From [Eubacterium] saphenum (GTDB taxonomy: Bacteria; Bacillota; Clostridia; Peptostreptococcales; Anaerovoracaceae): 64,000 bases of DNA. The DNA lies in the NCBI GenBank assembly GCA_004555725.1, contig SFHC01000002.1, positions 62,001 to 126,000 of the forward strand. The letters are read 5' to 3'. A program made the position numbers and the translations under genes. Shown here piece after piece: positions 35,073 to 43,727 of the stretch (position 1 is the stretch's first letter; each line of letters begins with the position of its first letter). A model generated the notes under the pieces. It ran no database searches, was not told the DNA's origin, and saw only the letters and a program-made list of their open reading frames with translations.

Positions 35073-35639
35073 TTATCTGCCAGCGAACCGGCTTTCCAGT
35101 CTGCCCAGAATGCCAATGCGGTCCACTGCCTTCAGCATCGCAAACAGCAGCGCTGTCTGGATCGGCCACATAATCAGCTCTTTTACAATACGCATTGGAA
35201 GAATCACCTTATAGGCCTGTCCGTACAGAATGGACAGCCACAGCGTGTTTAACACAACATTGACAAGGACCATGTTAATAAACAGGGTGACGGCGGTTCT
35301 CTTCACGGACAGCGGACGGCGAAAAAGTCCGAGGCCCGCAATCAGACCGGTCAGTGCTGCAGAAATAGTGAATCCCGGGAAGAACGGCCCCGTCGGTTTA
35401 ATCAGATAGTTGATGATATCCATAACCGCGCCCATTATCGGTGTCGCTACCGGACCAAACAGAAAAGCGGCTGCTTCCTGCGGCAGGAACGCAAAGGAAA
35501 TCTTCAGGACATTTCCGATCTGAAAGGAGAAATACCCGAGAATGATGGACAGCGCGCCCAGCATAGCGATTGCGGTTAACGCATGTGTGTTCCGCAGCAT
35601 GCGCGCGGACGCCTGAAAACGATTACCTGTGTCTTTCAT
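35073..35639 (-). CDS. folT: Folate ECF transporter S component
   Basis: A 188-residue protein with about six membrane helices. SFAFLPQEAAAFLFGPVATPIMGAV, the loop KPTGPFFPGFTISAALTGLIAGL and the helix VLNTLWLS are typical of FolT, the folate-binding S component that works with a shared EcfAT module. A THF riboswitch and terminator precede it and folC follows, which supports folate as substrate. The ribosome site is GGAGGT about 6 bases before the ATG at 35639. Confidence 0.92.
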   Translation of the reverse strand: MKDTGNRFQASARMLRNTHALTAIAMLGALSIILGYFSFQIGNVLKISFAFLPQEAAAFLFGPVATPIMGAVMDIINYLIKPTGPFFPGFTISAALTGLIAGLGLFRRPLSVKRTAVTLFINMVLVNVVLNTLWLSILYGQAYKVILPMRIVKELIMWPIQTALLFAMLKAVDRIGILGRLESRFAGR

Positions 35640-35700
35640 AATTTACCTCCGAAACTCCCGAAAACGGGATGTAACATCCGGAATCTGCAGCACAGGGCAG

Positions 35701-35730
35701 AAAAAAAGGATCCTGTTTACGCAGGATCCC
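35701..35730 (-). terminator. Riboswitch-controlled terminator in the folT leader
   Basis: On the minus strand GGATCCTG, a 6-base loop and CAGGATCC (35729-35708) are followed directly by seven T (35707-35701). It lies between the THF aptamer and folT, so ligand binding would switch transcription off. Confidence 0.9.
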
Positions 35731-35744
35731 AGTTCTCACATGAT

Positions 35745-35845
35745 GTTGCAGCGGGATGCGGCACACACATCGCAAGACAAGCTTTTCGCCCGGATGACAA
35801 CTCCCCGTCCATCCGATACTTAACGCATGTGCGCCTACTCGTAAA
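35745..35845 (-). promoter_or_regulatory. Tetrahydrofolate (THF) riboswitch aptamer
   Basis: The minus-strand RNA contains GAGTAGGCGCACATGCGTTAAG, closely like the conserved THF aptamer opening (GAGUAG ... GCGUUAAG), then GGATGGACGGGGAGTTG..CATCC like the GGGAUGU(U)G region, and closes with TGTGTGCCGCATCCCGCT like the conserved CAUCCGCUCC end. GGCGCACA pairs with TGTGTGCC. It precedes folT, the typical target of this riboswitch, and the terminator at 35701-35730. Confidence 0.85.
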
Positions 35846-35972
35846 CGTACACGCACATACTACTACGTTTTTGTAATTTTGTACACAAGAAACAAGAAAA
35901 CTTTTTGTATTATTAACCGGACAGGGCAAGTGCATTCATCTGCACGCGGAATATCCGATCAGACGTTCTCGC

Positions 35973-37649
35973 TTAGAACAGTCCGCTGATTTTTCCTGTG
36001 CTGTCCACATCAATATTTTCTGCTGCCGGACGTTTAGGCAGACCCGGCATGGTCATAATATTTCCGGCAAGGGCAACCAGGAATCCGGCACCGGCGCTGA
36101 CCTTGATATCGCGGATGGTGATTCTGAATCCGGAAGGCGCACCCAGAAGTTTCGCGTTATCCGAGAAGGAATACTGCGTCTTCGCTACGCAGATAGGCAT
36201 TTTATCAAATCCCAGGGCCGTGAGCCTCTTGATTTCTTTCTTTGCCTTCGGCGCAAAATCTACGCCGTCTGCGCGGTAAATCCTCTGCGCAAGCTGTTCC
36301 AGCTTCTCCTCAATTGTGCCGTCCAGGGAATAGGAGAAATCAAAGCTGTTCGGCTCTTCACAGAGACGCACAACTTCTCTGGCAAGCGCTTCTCCGCCTT
36401 CGCCGCCTTTGGCCCATACTTCAGAGAGTGCGACATTGACGCCCATCTCACGGCACTTGTCTTCTACAAGTTTCAGCTCAGCATCAGTATCTGTCGGGAA
36501 TGCGTTGATCGCGACAACCGTCGGCAGGCCGTATACGTTTTTCATGTTGTCAAGGTGCTGCAGAAGGTTCGGAAGACCTTTTTCGAGAGCCTCCAGATTC
36601 TCCGCATTCAGCTGGTCTTTCGGCACTCCGCCGTGGTACTTCAGCGCACGTACTGTGGCAACCAGTACAACCGCACTTGGCTTAAGTCCGGCCATTCTGC
36701 ATTTGATATCAAAGAACTTCTCTGCGCCGAGGTCTGCCGCAAATCCAGCCTCTGTGATCGCATAGTCTCCGAATTTCAGCGCCATTTTGGTAGCCATGAC
36801 AGAATTGCATCCATGAGCAATATTCGCGAACGGCCCGCCGTGGATAAATACCGGATTGTGTTCCAGCGTCTGCACCAGATTCGGCTTCAGCGCATCCTTC
36901 AGCAGCGCGGCCATAGCGCCCTGCGCCTTCAAGTCGGCTGCTGTAACCGGCTTGTCATCATAGGTGTATCCGATGACAATGCGTGCGAGCCGCGCTTTCA
37001 GGTCATCCAGATCTGAGGACAGGCAGAGGACAGCCATGATCTCACTCGCAACGGTAATATCAAACCCGTCTTCACGCGGAACACCCTGCATTCTGCCGCC
37101 GAGTCCGTCGACAATCTGGCGGAGCTGACGGTCGTTCATGTCAACGCAGCGCTTCCAGGTGATCTTTTTAACGTCAATTCCAAGTTCGTTACCCTGCTGA
37201 ATATGATTGTCGATCATCGCGGCAAGCAGATTGTTTGCCGCGCCGATGGCATGCATATCACCTGTGAAATGCAGGTTGATGTCCTCCATCGGCACAACCT
37301 GCGCGTATCCGCCGCCGGCAGCGCCGCCCTTGATTCCGAACACCGGACCCATGGAAGGCTCTCTGAGCGCTGCAACGGCCTTCTTCCTGATGCGGTTCAT
37401 GCCATCCGCCAGGCCGACAGAAGTCGTTGTCTTCCCTTCTCCTGCCGGCGTCGGTGTGATCGCCGTGACCAGAATCAGTTTTCCATCCGGCTCAGATGCT
37501 TTCTCTTTCAGCAGGTTGTAATCGATCTTTGCCTTATACTTTCCGTAGTTTTCTACGTACTCGTCATCGATCCCCAGACGTTCTGCAATGTTCAGGATCG
37601 GCTCCATCTTGTTTTCCTGCGCAATTTCAATGTCTGACTTTACTTTCAT
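35973..37649 (-). CDS. fhs: Formate--tetrahydrofolate ligase
   Basis: A 558-residue enzyme making 10-formyl-THF from formate, THF and ATP. The P-loop ITPTPAGEGKTTTSVGL (about 60-76), EPSMGPVFGIKGGAAGGGY and LTGDMHAIGAANN-like FTGDMHAIGAANN are hallmark blocks. MKVKSDIEIAQ is the usual start and has AGGAG 8 bases upstream; an earlier in-frame ATG lacks one. It supplies one-carbon units and, in acetogens or purine/amino acid fermenters, also runs in reverse. The folT-folC pair follows behind a riboswitch. No other Wood-Ljungdahl gene is in the window. Confidence 0.97.
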   Translation of the reverse strand: MKVKSDIEIAQENKMEPILNIAERLGIDDEYVENYGKYKAKIDYNLLKEKASEPDGKLILVTAITPTPAGEGKTTTSVGLADGMNRIRKKAVAALREPSMGPVFGIKGGAAGGGYAQVVPMEDINLHFTGDMHAIGAANNLLAAMIDNHIQQGNELGIDVKKITWKRCVDMNDRQLRQIVDGLGGRMQGVPREDGFDITVASEIMAVLCLSSDLDDLKARLARIVIGYTYDDKPVTAADLKAQGAMAALLKDALKPNLVQTLEHNPVFIHGGPFANIAHGCNSVMATKMALKFGDYAITEAGFAADLGAEKFFDIKCRMAGLKPSAVVLVATVRALKYHGGVPKDQLNAENLEALEKGLPNLLQHLDNMKNVYGLPTVVAINAFPTDTDAELKLVEDKCREMGVNVALSEVWAKGGEGGEALAREVVRLCEEPNSFDFSYSLDGTIEEKLEQLAQRIYRADGVDFAPKAKKEIKRLTALGFDKMPICVAKTQYSFSDNAKLLGAPSGFRITIRDIKVSAGAGFLVALAGNIMTMPGLPKRPAAENIDVDSTGKISGLF

Positions 37650-37789
37650 ACTCTCGGCTCCTATTCTGATCACCCGGATCATTCTGTTCGTTCCTGTTTA
37701 TTGTCTCAGCGCAGCTGCACTGCGATTCATTTATTATACTACAAACTCTGGCAGAATGCCGGAAAACAAAATTCAGAAAATATAAAAAA

Positions 37790-37840
37790 GCAGGAAGGCC
37801 GCACGATGTCTGCAGCAGACACCGCGCGTCATCTCCCTGC
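37790..37840 (-). terminator. Terminator downstream of the alpha/beta hydrolase gene
   Basis: GCAGG/CCTGC outer stem with an inner GTGTCTGC / GCAGACA hairpin; on the minus strand the hairpin is followed by TTTTTTATATTTTC. Confidence 0.75.
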
Positions 37841-37862
37841 TCTTCAGCCTTTTTCTATAGAA

Positions 37863-38786
37863 TTAACGATGCGCATCCATGAATCCGATAATCTGATTTT
37901 CCACCTCGCCCCGGATGTCCTTGTAATTATGAATCTCGTGGCGATAACCCTCATACAGCTTCATCTGAGCATGGTGTCCGGTTTCTTTCAGCGCATCGTA
38001 AATCTGCTCTACGCCCTTTCCGTACAATCCTACCGGATCCTGATCGCCGCTGATGATGTTCATCGGCAGATCCTTCGGTACTTTTTCCGCCCATTCTTTT
38101 CCCTTCAGATTCTGAAGCATTTCCACAAAATAATACATAGAGCGATTGGATGTCGGGCGGGTGAACGCATCAAACGGATCATTGGCATGGTCGTACTGAA
38201 CAAACGGATCTGCACAGATCCACTCATTTCCGATCTTGACCTCACCGCAGCGCTCGTTCATCCATCCCATCAGAGCGACAGCAATCTGCGGATCACTCTC
38301 GTCACCTTTTCCGGCGTCAATCAAATCCTTCAGGTCCTTTGCGCCTTCCTCCGCACCCGGAAAATCACCCGCGGTTCCGCAGAGTGTCACACCATTCAGT
38401 TCATCGGCATACTTGGTGATATAATCCTTTACAATAAATGATCCCATACTGTGTCCGAACAGAAAATACGGGAGATCCGGATATTTATCTTTTACAATCC
38501 CAGTCAGTGTATGTTCATCCTCCATCATCGTATGCCATCCCTGGTCGCCCCAGTCGCCCCAGGTGTTGTTCTCCAGCGCTGTCTTTCCGTGTCCGACGTG
38601 ATCATCGCAGGCTACAATGTATCCGGCGTCGACAAAGGCTGAAATCATATGGAGATATCTTCGTGCATGTTCGCCGAACCCGTGGATCAGCTGAACAACT
38701 CCCTTATATTCCGCAGCCGGAACATAGACCCATCCGTAAACGGTATCCCTCTTGTTATATGACGCAAAACTAACCTCATGCAGCAT
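37863..38786 (-). CDS. Alpha/beta hydrolase, monoacylglycerol lipase/lysophospholipase-like
   Basis: A 307-residue serine hydrolase without signal peptide. VVQLIHGFGEHARRY forms the oxyanion segment and a nucleophile elbow GHSMGS (about residue 113) gives the catalytic serine. ISGDQDPVG supplies the acid and YEGYRHEIHNY the histidine. The pattern is that of monoacylglycerol lipase-like proteins (Hydrolase_4). AAGGAGGAA precedes the ATG. It is monocistronic. The natural ester substrate is unknown. Confidence 0.9.
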   Translation of the reverse strand: MLHEVSFASYNKRDTVYGWVYVPAAEYKGVVQLIHGFGEHARRYLHMISAFVDAGYIVACDDHVGHGKTALENNTWGDWGDQGWHTMMEDEHTLTGIVKDKYPDLPYFLFGHSMGSFIVKDYITKYADELNGVTLCGTAGDFPGAEEGAKDLKDLIDAGKGDESDPQIAVALMGWMNERCGEVKIGNEWICADPFVQYDHANDPFDAFTRPTSNRSMYYFVEMLQNLKGKEWAEKVPKDLPMNIISGDQDPVGLYGKGVEQIYDALKETGHHAQMKLYEGYRHEIHNYKDIRGEVENQIIGFMDAHR

Positions 38787-38965
38787 CAGTTTATTCCTCC
38801 TTCTCCGTTTTCCTCAGTTTTCACGTTAACATGTTAATAGCGCAGCAGCGGAACGTGTCCACGGCTGCGCCAGCGCAGTATGAAGAGAATGCGCCTTTTT
38901 CAGACACATTCTCTTCTGAATCTGCCTCTCTCACGGGAGGTAGTATCATGGCCTGTAATAATAAA

Positions 38966-39934
38966 TTACAGTGACTGAAGCTTTTCGGCTGCTTCAATCA
39001 AGGCTGCAGCCGCCTCCTGGTCACTGCCGTCAGCAAGACCGATATGTCTGGACAGGTCTGCCAGTTTCGCAAGTGCGTCCCCTACAGGAGCCTTTTCTCC
39101 TTCAGACGGGAACAGCCCCGCTTCAGGATCCAGTGTGTCGGCCGCATTGGAAAGTGCCATTCCAGCAAGTGCCGCTGCATTTGCCATATTTTCTCTAGCT
39201 TTCATATCCGGCGGATCTGCGAGTGCAGCCGGAAGATTATCGAGTACGTCTTTAACCGCATCTCTTGCAAATCCGAGAATGTAATCTGTAGCATGCGGAT
39301 CCGTGTGTGCGCGGACTGCCTGTGCAAGAACCGTCAGCCCGGCTTCCTTTACCAGTTCGCGAGGCGCATCCTTAGAGAAATCACTGTCAATCACAGCAAT
39401 TTCCGGAAGCATCTCGTAACTTGCAAGGACACGTTTCTTTCCGCTGTCATCCTTAATGAGAGCAAACGGCGAGCACTCCGCTCCCGTTCCTGCTGTCGTA
39501 GAAATCAGGAAAAGCTTTGCCTTTGCTCCAAGCTCCGGGAAACCAGCGTCTGTTGTTTTTCCGAACCGGTCTGCCAGATCAGAAAGATCTGCATCCGGAT
39601 GTTCATAGAGAACCCACATTGCCTTCGCTAAATTCATTGCTGAACCACCGCCGATTCCGACGATCGCATCAGGTTCAAATTCCAGCATCTTAGGCAGGCC
39701 GCTCTTTGCAACAGCGATATCCGGTTCTCCGTCGCCATAGAAAAACTCTGCGATCTGAAGACCGCCTTTTCTGAGCCATTCTTCAACAGGACGAACCATT
39801 CCGCCTTTAAACAGATTTGCATCCGTGATAATGAAAGCTCTCTTTAAACCATATACTTCACTGAGTTCACGCACAGCGACCGGCATACATCCTCGTTTGA
39901 AATATACTTTCTTCGGTAATTTGAGCCAGTTCAT
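38966..39934 (-). CDS. Degenerate iron-type alcohol dehydrogenase, AdhE C-domain paralogue without metal ligands
   Basis: A 322-residue protein closely matching the alcohol dehydrogenase half of the adjacent AdhE; it starts NWLKLPKKVYFKRGC, as that domain does after its linker. The nucleotide fold persists (VGIGGGSAMNLAKAMW, ISTTAGTGAE), but the GGGSxxDxAK aspartate is Asn. Of the metal ligands, AdhE D657 and H661 (GYDVLTH) become T201 and Q205 (GLTVLAQ). The segment carrying H731 and H745 is absent, with the chain rejoining at a C-terminal helix. It is thus probably catalytically dead as a dehydrogenase. The frame is intact, with AAGGAG 7 bases before ATG 39934, so it is likely expressed with adhE. 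Confidence 0.88.
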   Translation of the reverse strand: MNWLKLPKKVYFKRGCMPVAVRELSEVYGLKRAFIITDANLFKGGMVRPVEEWLRKGGLQIAEFFYGDGEPDIAVAKSGLPKMLEFEPDAIVGIGGGSAMNLAKAMWVLYEHPDADLSDLADRFGKTTDAGFPELGAKAKLFLISTTAGTGAECSPFALIKDDSGKKRVLASYEMLPEIAVIDSDFSKDAPRELVKEAGLTVLAQAVRAHTDPHATDYILGFARDAVKDVLDNLPAALADPPDMKARENMANAAALAGMALSNAADTLDPEAGLFPSEGEKAPVGDALAKLADLSRHIGLADGSDQEAAAALIEAAEKLQSL

Positions 39935-39984
39935 AATCATTCTCCTTACAACGTCCAAGATTCAGGCGATTAATGAACTCAGGC

Positions 39985-40004
39985 GCCGCGCCCTGCGGCG
40001 CGGC
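39985..40004 (-). other. GC-rich hairpin between adhE and its degenerate paralogue
   Basis: GCCGCGCC - 4-base loop - GGCGCGGC, perfect 8-bp stem, 53 bases after the adhE stop. There is no U tract, so it is more likely to stabilise the adhE transcript or reduce downstream expression than to terminate. Confidence 0.5.
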
Positions 40005-40056
40005 AGCCCTCTTTGTGTCCATTTCGGATTCTGCAGAATCGCATCTGCAGATTTGT

Positions 40057-42828
40057 TTATTTGAATCCTCCAACCTTGTCCAGACCGATTTCTGCAGCAA
40101 GTCCGTTCGGGTAAGCTGCGTGCGTATCGGACGGATTGTCGACTGGAACGGACAGAACGTCTCCGTAACGCTCGATGAATCCTTCGTTGCCGTAGAATGC
40201 TCTCAGATAGCACTGTTTCAGTTCTTCAATTGTCGGATATACCGGGTTGCAGCCTGTGCATGCATCGTGGAATGCCCACTCAGACATACTGTCAACTGCA
40301 TCCAGGAATTTCTGTTCAATCTGATCTGCCGTCTCGTCCGGATGATTCTGAACCAGGTATTCCCAGATGGTCTCCGGAATATCAACTTCCTTCTTCAGGT
40401 CTTCAGCAGCCTTGATCCAGTTTTCGAATGTCTCTTCGTCGGTCTTGCCCTTAACACCGATCAGTTCACCGAGTTCAACATATCTCTCGAATGCCTTCGG
40501 ATACTTGTACTGGGAGAATGTTCCCATGTGATACGGATGTTTCTGAGCGTTGAATCTGCAGACATACGGGAAGAGCAGTGCGTTTGCAGTTCCGTGTGGA
40601 ATGTGGAACCATCCGCCGATCTTATGAGACAGGGAGTGGTTGATTCCCAGGAATGCGTTCGCAAATGCGATGCCTGCCAGTGCAGATGCATCGATCATCT
40701 TCTCACGAGCTTCCGGATCCGGATCTGCTCCCTTGAAGGAAGATCTGTAGGATCTGCCCAGATACTTAAATACGTTCTCGGTTGCTGTCTTAGCAAATCC
40801 GTCTGTGTAGTCCGTTGCATAGATAGAAACATAAGCCTCTACAGCGTGTGTCAGAACGTCGTATCCGGATGCCTGTGTAGCTCTCGGCGGCAGCTTCATG
40901 GTGTTATCGCAGTCAACGATAGCCATCTCCGGCATCATCTCATATCCGATCAGAGGCCACTTCATTCCGGTGTTCGCATCGGAAATGATGGTGAACGGTG
41001 TCATCTCGGATCCTGTTCCTGCTGTTGTCGGGATGCAGACCAGTTTAGCCTTGGATCCCATCTGCGGGAAGAAACGAACTCTCTTACGAATATCGATGAA
41101 GTTCGTAGCCATCTTGAGGAATTCCTCTTCTGGATGCTCGTACATGATCCACATGATCTTTGCGGTATCCAGTGCAGATCCTCCGCCGATTGCAATGATT
41201 ACATCCGGCTCAAATTCATGCATCTTCGGAAGTCCCTTCATAGCGTCCTGGATCTGCGGGTCAACACGGATATCGAAGAATTCTGCAACATCCAGACCCT
41301 CGTCCTTCAGCTGATTGATGATCGCATCGCATGCGCCGATCTTGAACAGGTTCGCATCGGTTACGATGAATGCTCTCTTGAAGTTGTAAACTTCCTTCAG
41401 TTCTCTCAGTGCTACTGGTGTGCAGCCTCTCTTGAAGTAAACCTTCTTAGGCAGCTGCAGCCACAGCATGTTTTCTTTTCTCGTTGTAACAGTCTTGATA
41501 TTCAGCAGCTGCTCGAACTGTGTATTTCCTGCATATGCAGAATTTCCCCAGGATCCAGGTCCCAGTGTGAGTGATGGCGGAATATCGAAGTTGTACAGAT
41601 CTCCGATGCCTCCGAAGGATGTCGGCTGGTTGATGATAATTCTTGCAGCCTTCATTCTCTCAGCAAACTTGTCGATCTTGTCCTGCTGTTCCTGATTTAC
41701 GTACATTGCAGCGGAATGTCCAGCTCCGCCTTCCAGAACCAGCTTATAGCAGATGTCAAATGCCTCATCCAGAGTATCTGCCTTGAACATACCAAGCAGT
41801 GTAGTCAGTTTCTCACATGCCCACGGGTTGTCATGAGATGTATCATCTGTCTCACGAACCAGAACCTTAGTGTCTGCAGGAACTTCAAATCCAGCCATCT
41901 CAGCCAGATGAACAGCGGACTGTCCTACTGCCGGCGGATTAACACCGTGTGTCTTGAAGTTGAAGAATACCTTTGCAACTGCGTCTGCTTCCTCATCATT
42001 CAGGAAGTAGCAGCGAGCTCTCTTCAGCAGATCCTTAACTTCATCATATACGCTGGACAGAACAGTGATGTGCTGCTCAGCCGCGCAGATCATACCATTA
42101 TCAAATGTCTTGGAATGAATGATGGACTCTACTGCCATCTTCAGATCCGCAGAATCATCGATAACAACGTTGCAGTTTCCAGGTCCTACACCAAGTGCCG
42201 GTGTTCCGGAGGAATATGCTGCATGAACCATTCCTGCACCGCCTGTAGCGATTACCAGGTCTGCTTCCTTCATCAGAATATCAGAGATGTCCAGGGACGG
42301 AGTCTTGATCCAGCTGATTGCATTAGGCGGCATGCCTGCTTCAATTGCTGCGTCACGCATAATCTCCGCTGCACGGATCGTGCACTGTTTTGCCTTTGGA
42401 TGCGGCGAGATAATGATTGCGTTTCTCGTCTTCAGACACATCAGGATCTTATAGATACATGTTGATGTCGGGTTTGTTGTCGGAACGATCGCTGCAACAA
42501 TTCCCTTAGGGGATGCGATTCTCTTGGTTCCGAATGCCTTATTTTCTTCAATGATGTCGCAGGACTTCTTCAGTCTCATGTAGTTCCACATATGCTCAGA
42601 CGCATACTGGTTCTTGATAACCTTATCTACTACAACACCATATCCGGTTTCCTCGTTTGCCATCTTAGCCAGAGGAATTGCCATGTTGCTTGCTGCCATA
42701 GCCGCAGCTTCGCAGATCTTGTCAACCTGCTCCTGTGTAAATGTCGCAAACTCATCTTCCGCCTCGCGGATCAATGGTAAGCTCTGCTCAAAACTTTCAA
42801 CAGAATCAATCAATAACGCTTTTGCCAT
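40057..42828 (-). CDS. adhE: Bifunctional acetaldehyde-CoA/alcohol dehydrogenase
   Basis: A 923-residue AdhE that reduces acetyl-CoA to ethanol with two NADH. The N-terminal aldehyde dehydrogenase domain (about 1-440) has catalytic C248 in NGMICAAEQ. A linker leads to the iron-dependent alcohol dehydrogenase domain from about 470, with GGGSALDTAK and the four metal ligands D657, H661, H731 and H745 (GYDVLTH, GINHSLSH, HIPHG). AdhE proteins assemble into spirosome filaments. AGGAGG is 6 bases before ATG 42828 (MAKALLIDS); upstream in-frame codons have no ribosome site. A promoter and GC-rich leader hairpin precede it, and a degenerate paralogue follows. Confidence 0.97.
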   Translation of the reverse strand: MAKALLIDSVESFEQSLPLIREAEDEFATFTQEQVDKICEAAAMAASNMAIPLAKMANEETGYGVVVDKVIKNQYASEHMWNYMRLKKSCDIIEENKAFGTKRIASPKGIVAAIVPTTNPTSTCIYKILMCLKTRNAIIISPHPKAKQCTIRAAEIMRDAAIEAGMPPNAISWIKTPSLDISDILMKEADLVIATGGAGMVHAAYSSGTPALGVGPGNCNVVIDDSADLKMAVESIIHSKTFDNGMICAAEQHITVLSSVYDEVKDLLKRARCYFLNDEEADAVAKVFFNFKTHGVNPPAVGQSAVHLAEMAGFEVPADTKVLVRETDDTSHDNPWACEKLTTLLGMFKADTLDEAFDICYKLVLEGGAGHSAAMYVNQEQQDKIDKFAERMKAARIIINQPTSFGGIGDLYNFDIPPSLTLGPGSWGNSAYAGNTQFEQLLNIKTVTTRKENMLWLQLPKKVYFKRGCTPVALRELKEVYNFKRAFIVTDANLFKIGACDAIINQLKDEGLDVAEFFDIRVDPQIQDAMKGLPKMHEFEPDVIIAIGGGSALDTAKIMWIMYEHPEEEFLKMATNFIDIRKRVRFFPQMGSKAKLVCIPTTAGTGSEMTPFTIISDANTGMKWPLIGYEMMPEMAIVDCDNTMKLPPRATQASGYDVLTHAVEAYVSIYATDYTDGFAKTATENVFKYLGRSYRSSFKGADPDPEAREKMIDASALAGIAFANAFLGINHSLSHKIGGWFHIPHGTANALLFPYVCRFNAQKHPYHMGTFSQYKYPKAFERYVELGELIGVKGKTDEETFENWIKAAEDLKKEVDIPETIWEYLVQNHPDETADQIEQKFLDAVDSMSEWAFHDACTGCNPVYPTIEELKQCYLRAFYGNEGFIERYGDVLSVPVDNPSDTHAAYPNGLAAEIGLDKVGGFK

Positions 42829-43727
42829 AATTTGCCTCCTGTGCATATTAATGCAGAAGATAACCAATATTCACTTAAAAGGCGTCCCGCGCGGTTCGGC
42901 GCCTCTTTAAAATCTACAGCCATTCTACCCCCTTTTTGTAATTTTCGCAATATACTTTCATGTGTATACTCACTAAACCAATTCGTTATTTTATAGTCAA
43001 TGTTAACAATATGTGTATAATTTCTATCAGTTGATACGGTATTTTTTTAACAAAACTCTTGCACTCCTGTATACTGGAATTTCGTTATATTTGCAACGAT
43101 CCCGGCGCCTGGCCGCTGCTCGTTAATGCGCTCTCCTTACAGGCTCAAAGCATTGAAAATGCCGTCGTTAAAACTTTATCACGCTATAAATGATATCGAT
43201 CACACCATAACGTTAAACAATCGACAATCAGGTTGATAATTTCTTGCCAATCTTTACCGATGTCCCGCCATACTTGTATACTACGGTATTTTTAACTTCA
43301 TGTTCAATATTTTTGTATTGTGTATACATTATTCTTTTATAATTTTTATTTTTCATTCCAATAAATATTGCCAGTATTTCTGTGCGTCAACAACGTATGT
43401 TTTGCAAAAACAATTACAACCATCCTTTTTTGTTCCCTGCGAACAATTATTTACTTTCTCTTGTTCTAGTTCATATACACATGATTTCTTTGTTGATTTT
43501 TTCTCAATAACGTATATTATGAAGGAAGAAATCAGTGATACAGGATACTGCATGCAATATTCAATGACGACCATGTTGTTATTCATGCTAAGACATTTTC
43601 GAGTTCAGAGACATCTCGGGGCACTTCAGACATCCTTTATCACAGAAATTATTAATAAGTAAGTCTATTTAACAGGCCTTACACAACGTACTGAATCAAC
43701 CATCTATATATCAGAGGAGGATTTAAG
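42829..43727. promoter_or_regulatory. 900-base AT-rich divergent control region between adhE and the HPr-LDH gene
   Basis: No convincing gene is present; short frames on both strands have AT-driven composition and no ribosome sites. Visible signals: an adhE promoter at 42922-42950, a GC-rich dyad in the adhE leader (about 42879-42905, AGGCG..CCGCGCGG..CGCCT), and two TTAACAA elements at 43003-43009 and 43047-43053. The latter resemble half of the Rex (NADH-sensing repressor) consensus TTGTTAA-N4-TTAACAA, but no full dyad is present. Confidence 0.5.
42922..42950 (-). promoter_or_regulatory. Promoter of adhE
   Basis: On the minus strand: TTGCGA (42950-42945), 17-base spacer, TAGAAT (42927-42922), about 90 bases before the adhE start. 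Confidence 0.55.

Noticed and set aside
38882..38916. 10-bp stem GAAGAGAATG / CATTCTCTTC after the degenerate ADH gene as a terminator
   Set aside because: No U tract on either strand; it may only stabilise RNA, so it was not called a terminator.
39973..41574. Plus-strand frame of 533 codons opposite adhE
   Set aside because: Antisense shadow of adhE; Cys/Arg-rich product with no family features.
42961..43060. Full Rex operator
   Set aside because: Only single TTAACAA half-sites are present; no TTGTTAA partner at the required spacing.
43300..43662. Possible small genes on either strand in the adhE/HPr-LDH intergenic region
   Set aside because: AT-driven composition, no ribosome binding sites and no recognisable motif; the region is better read as regulatory.
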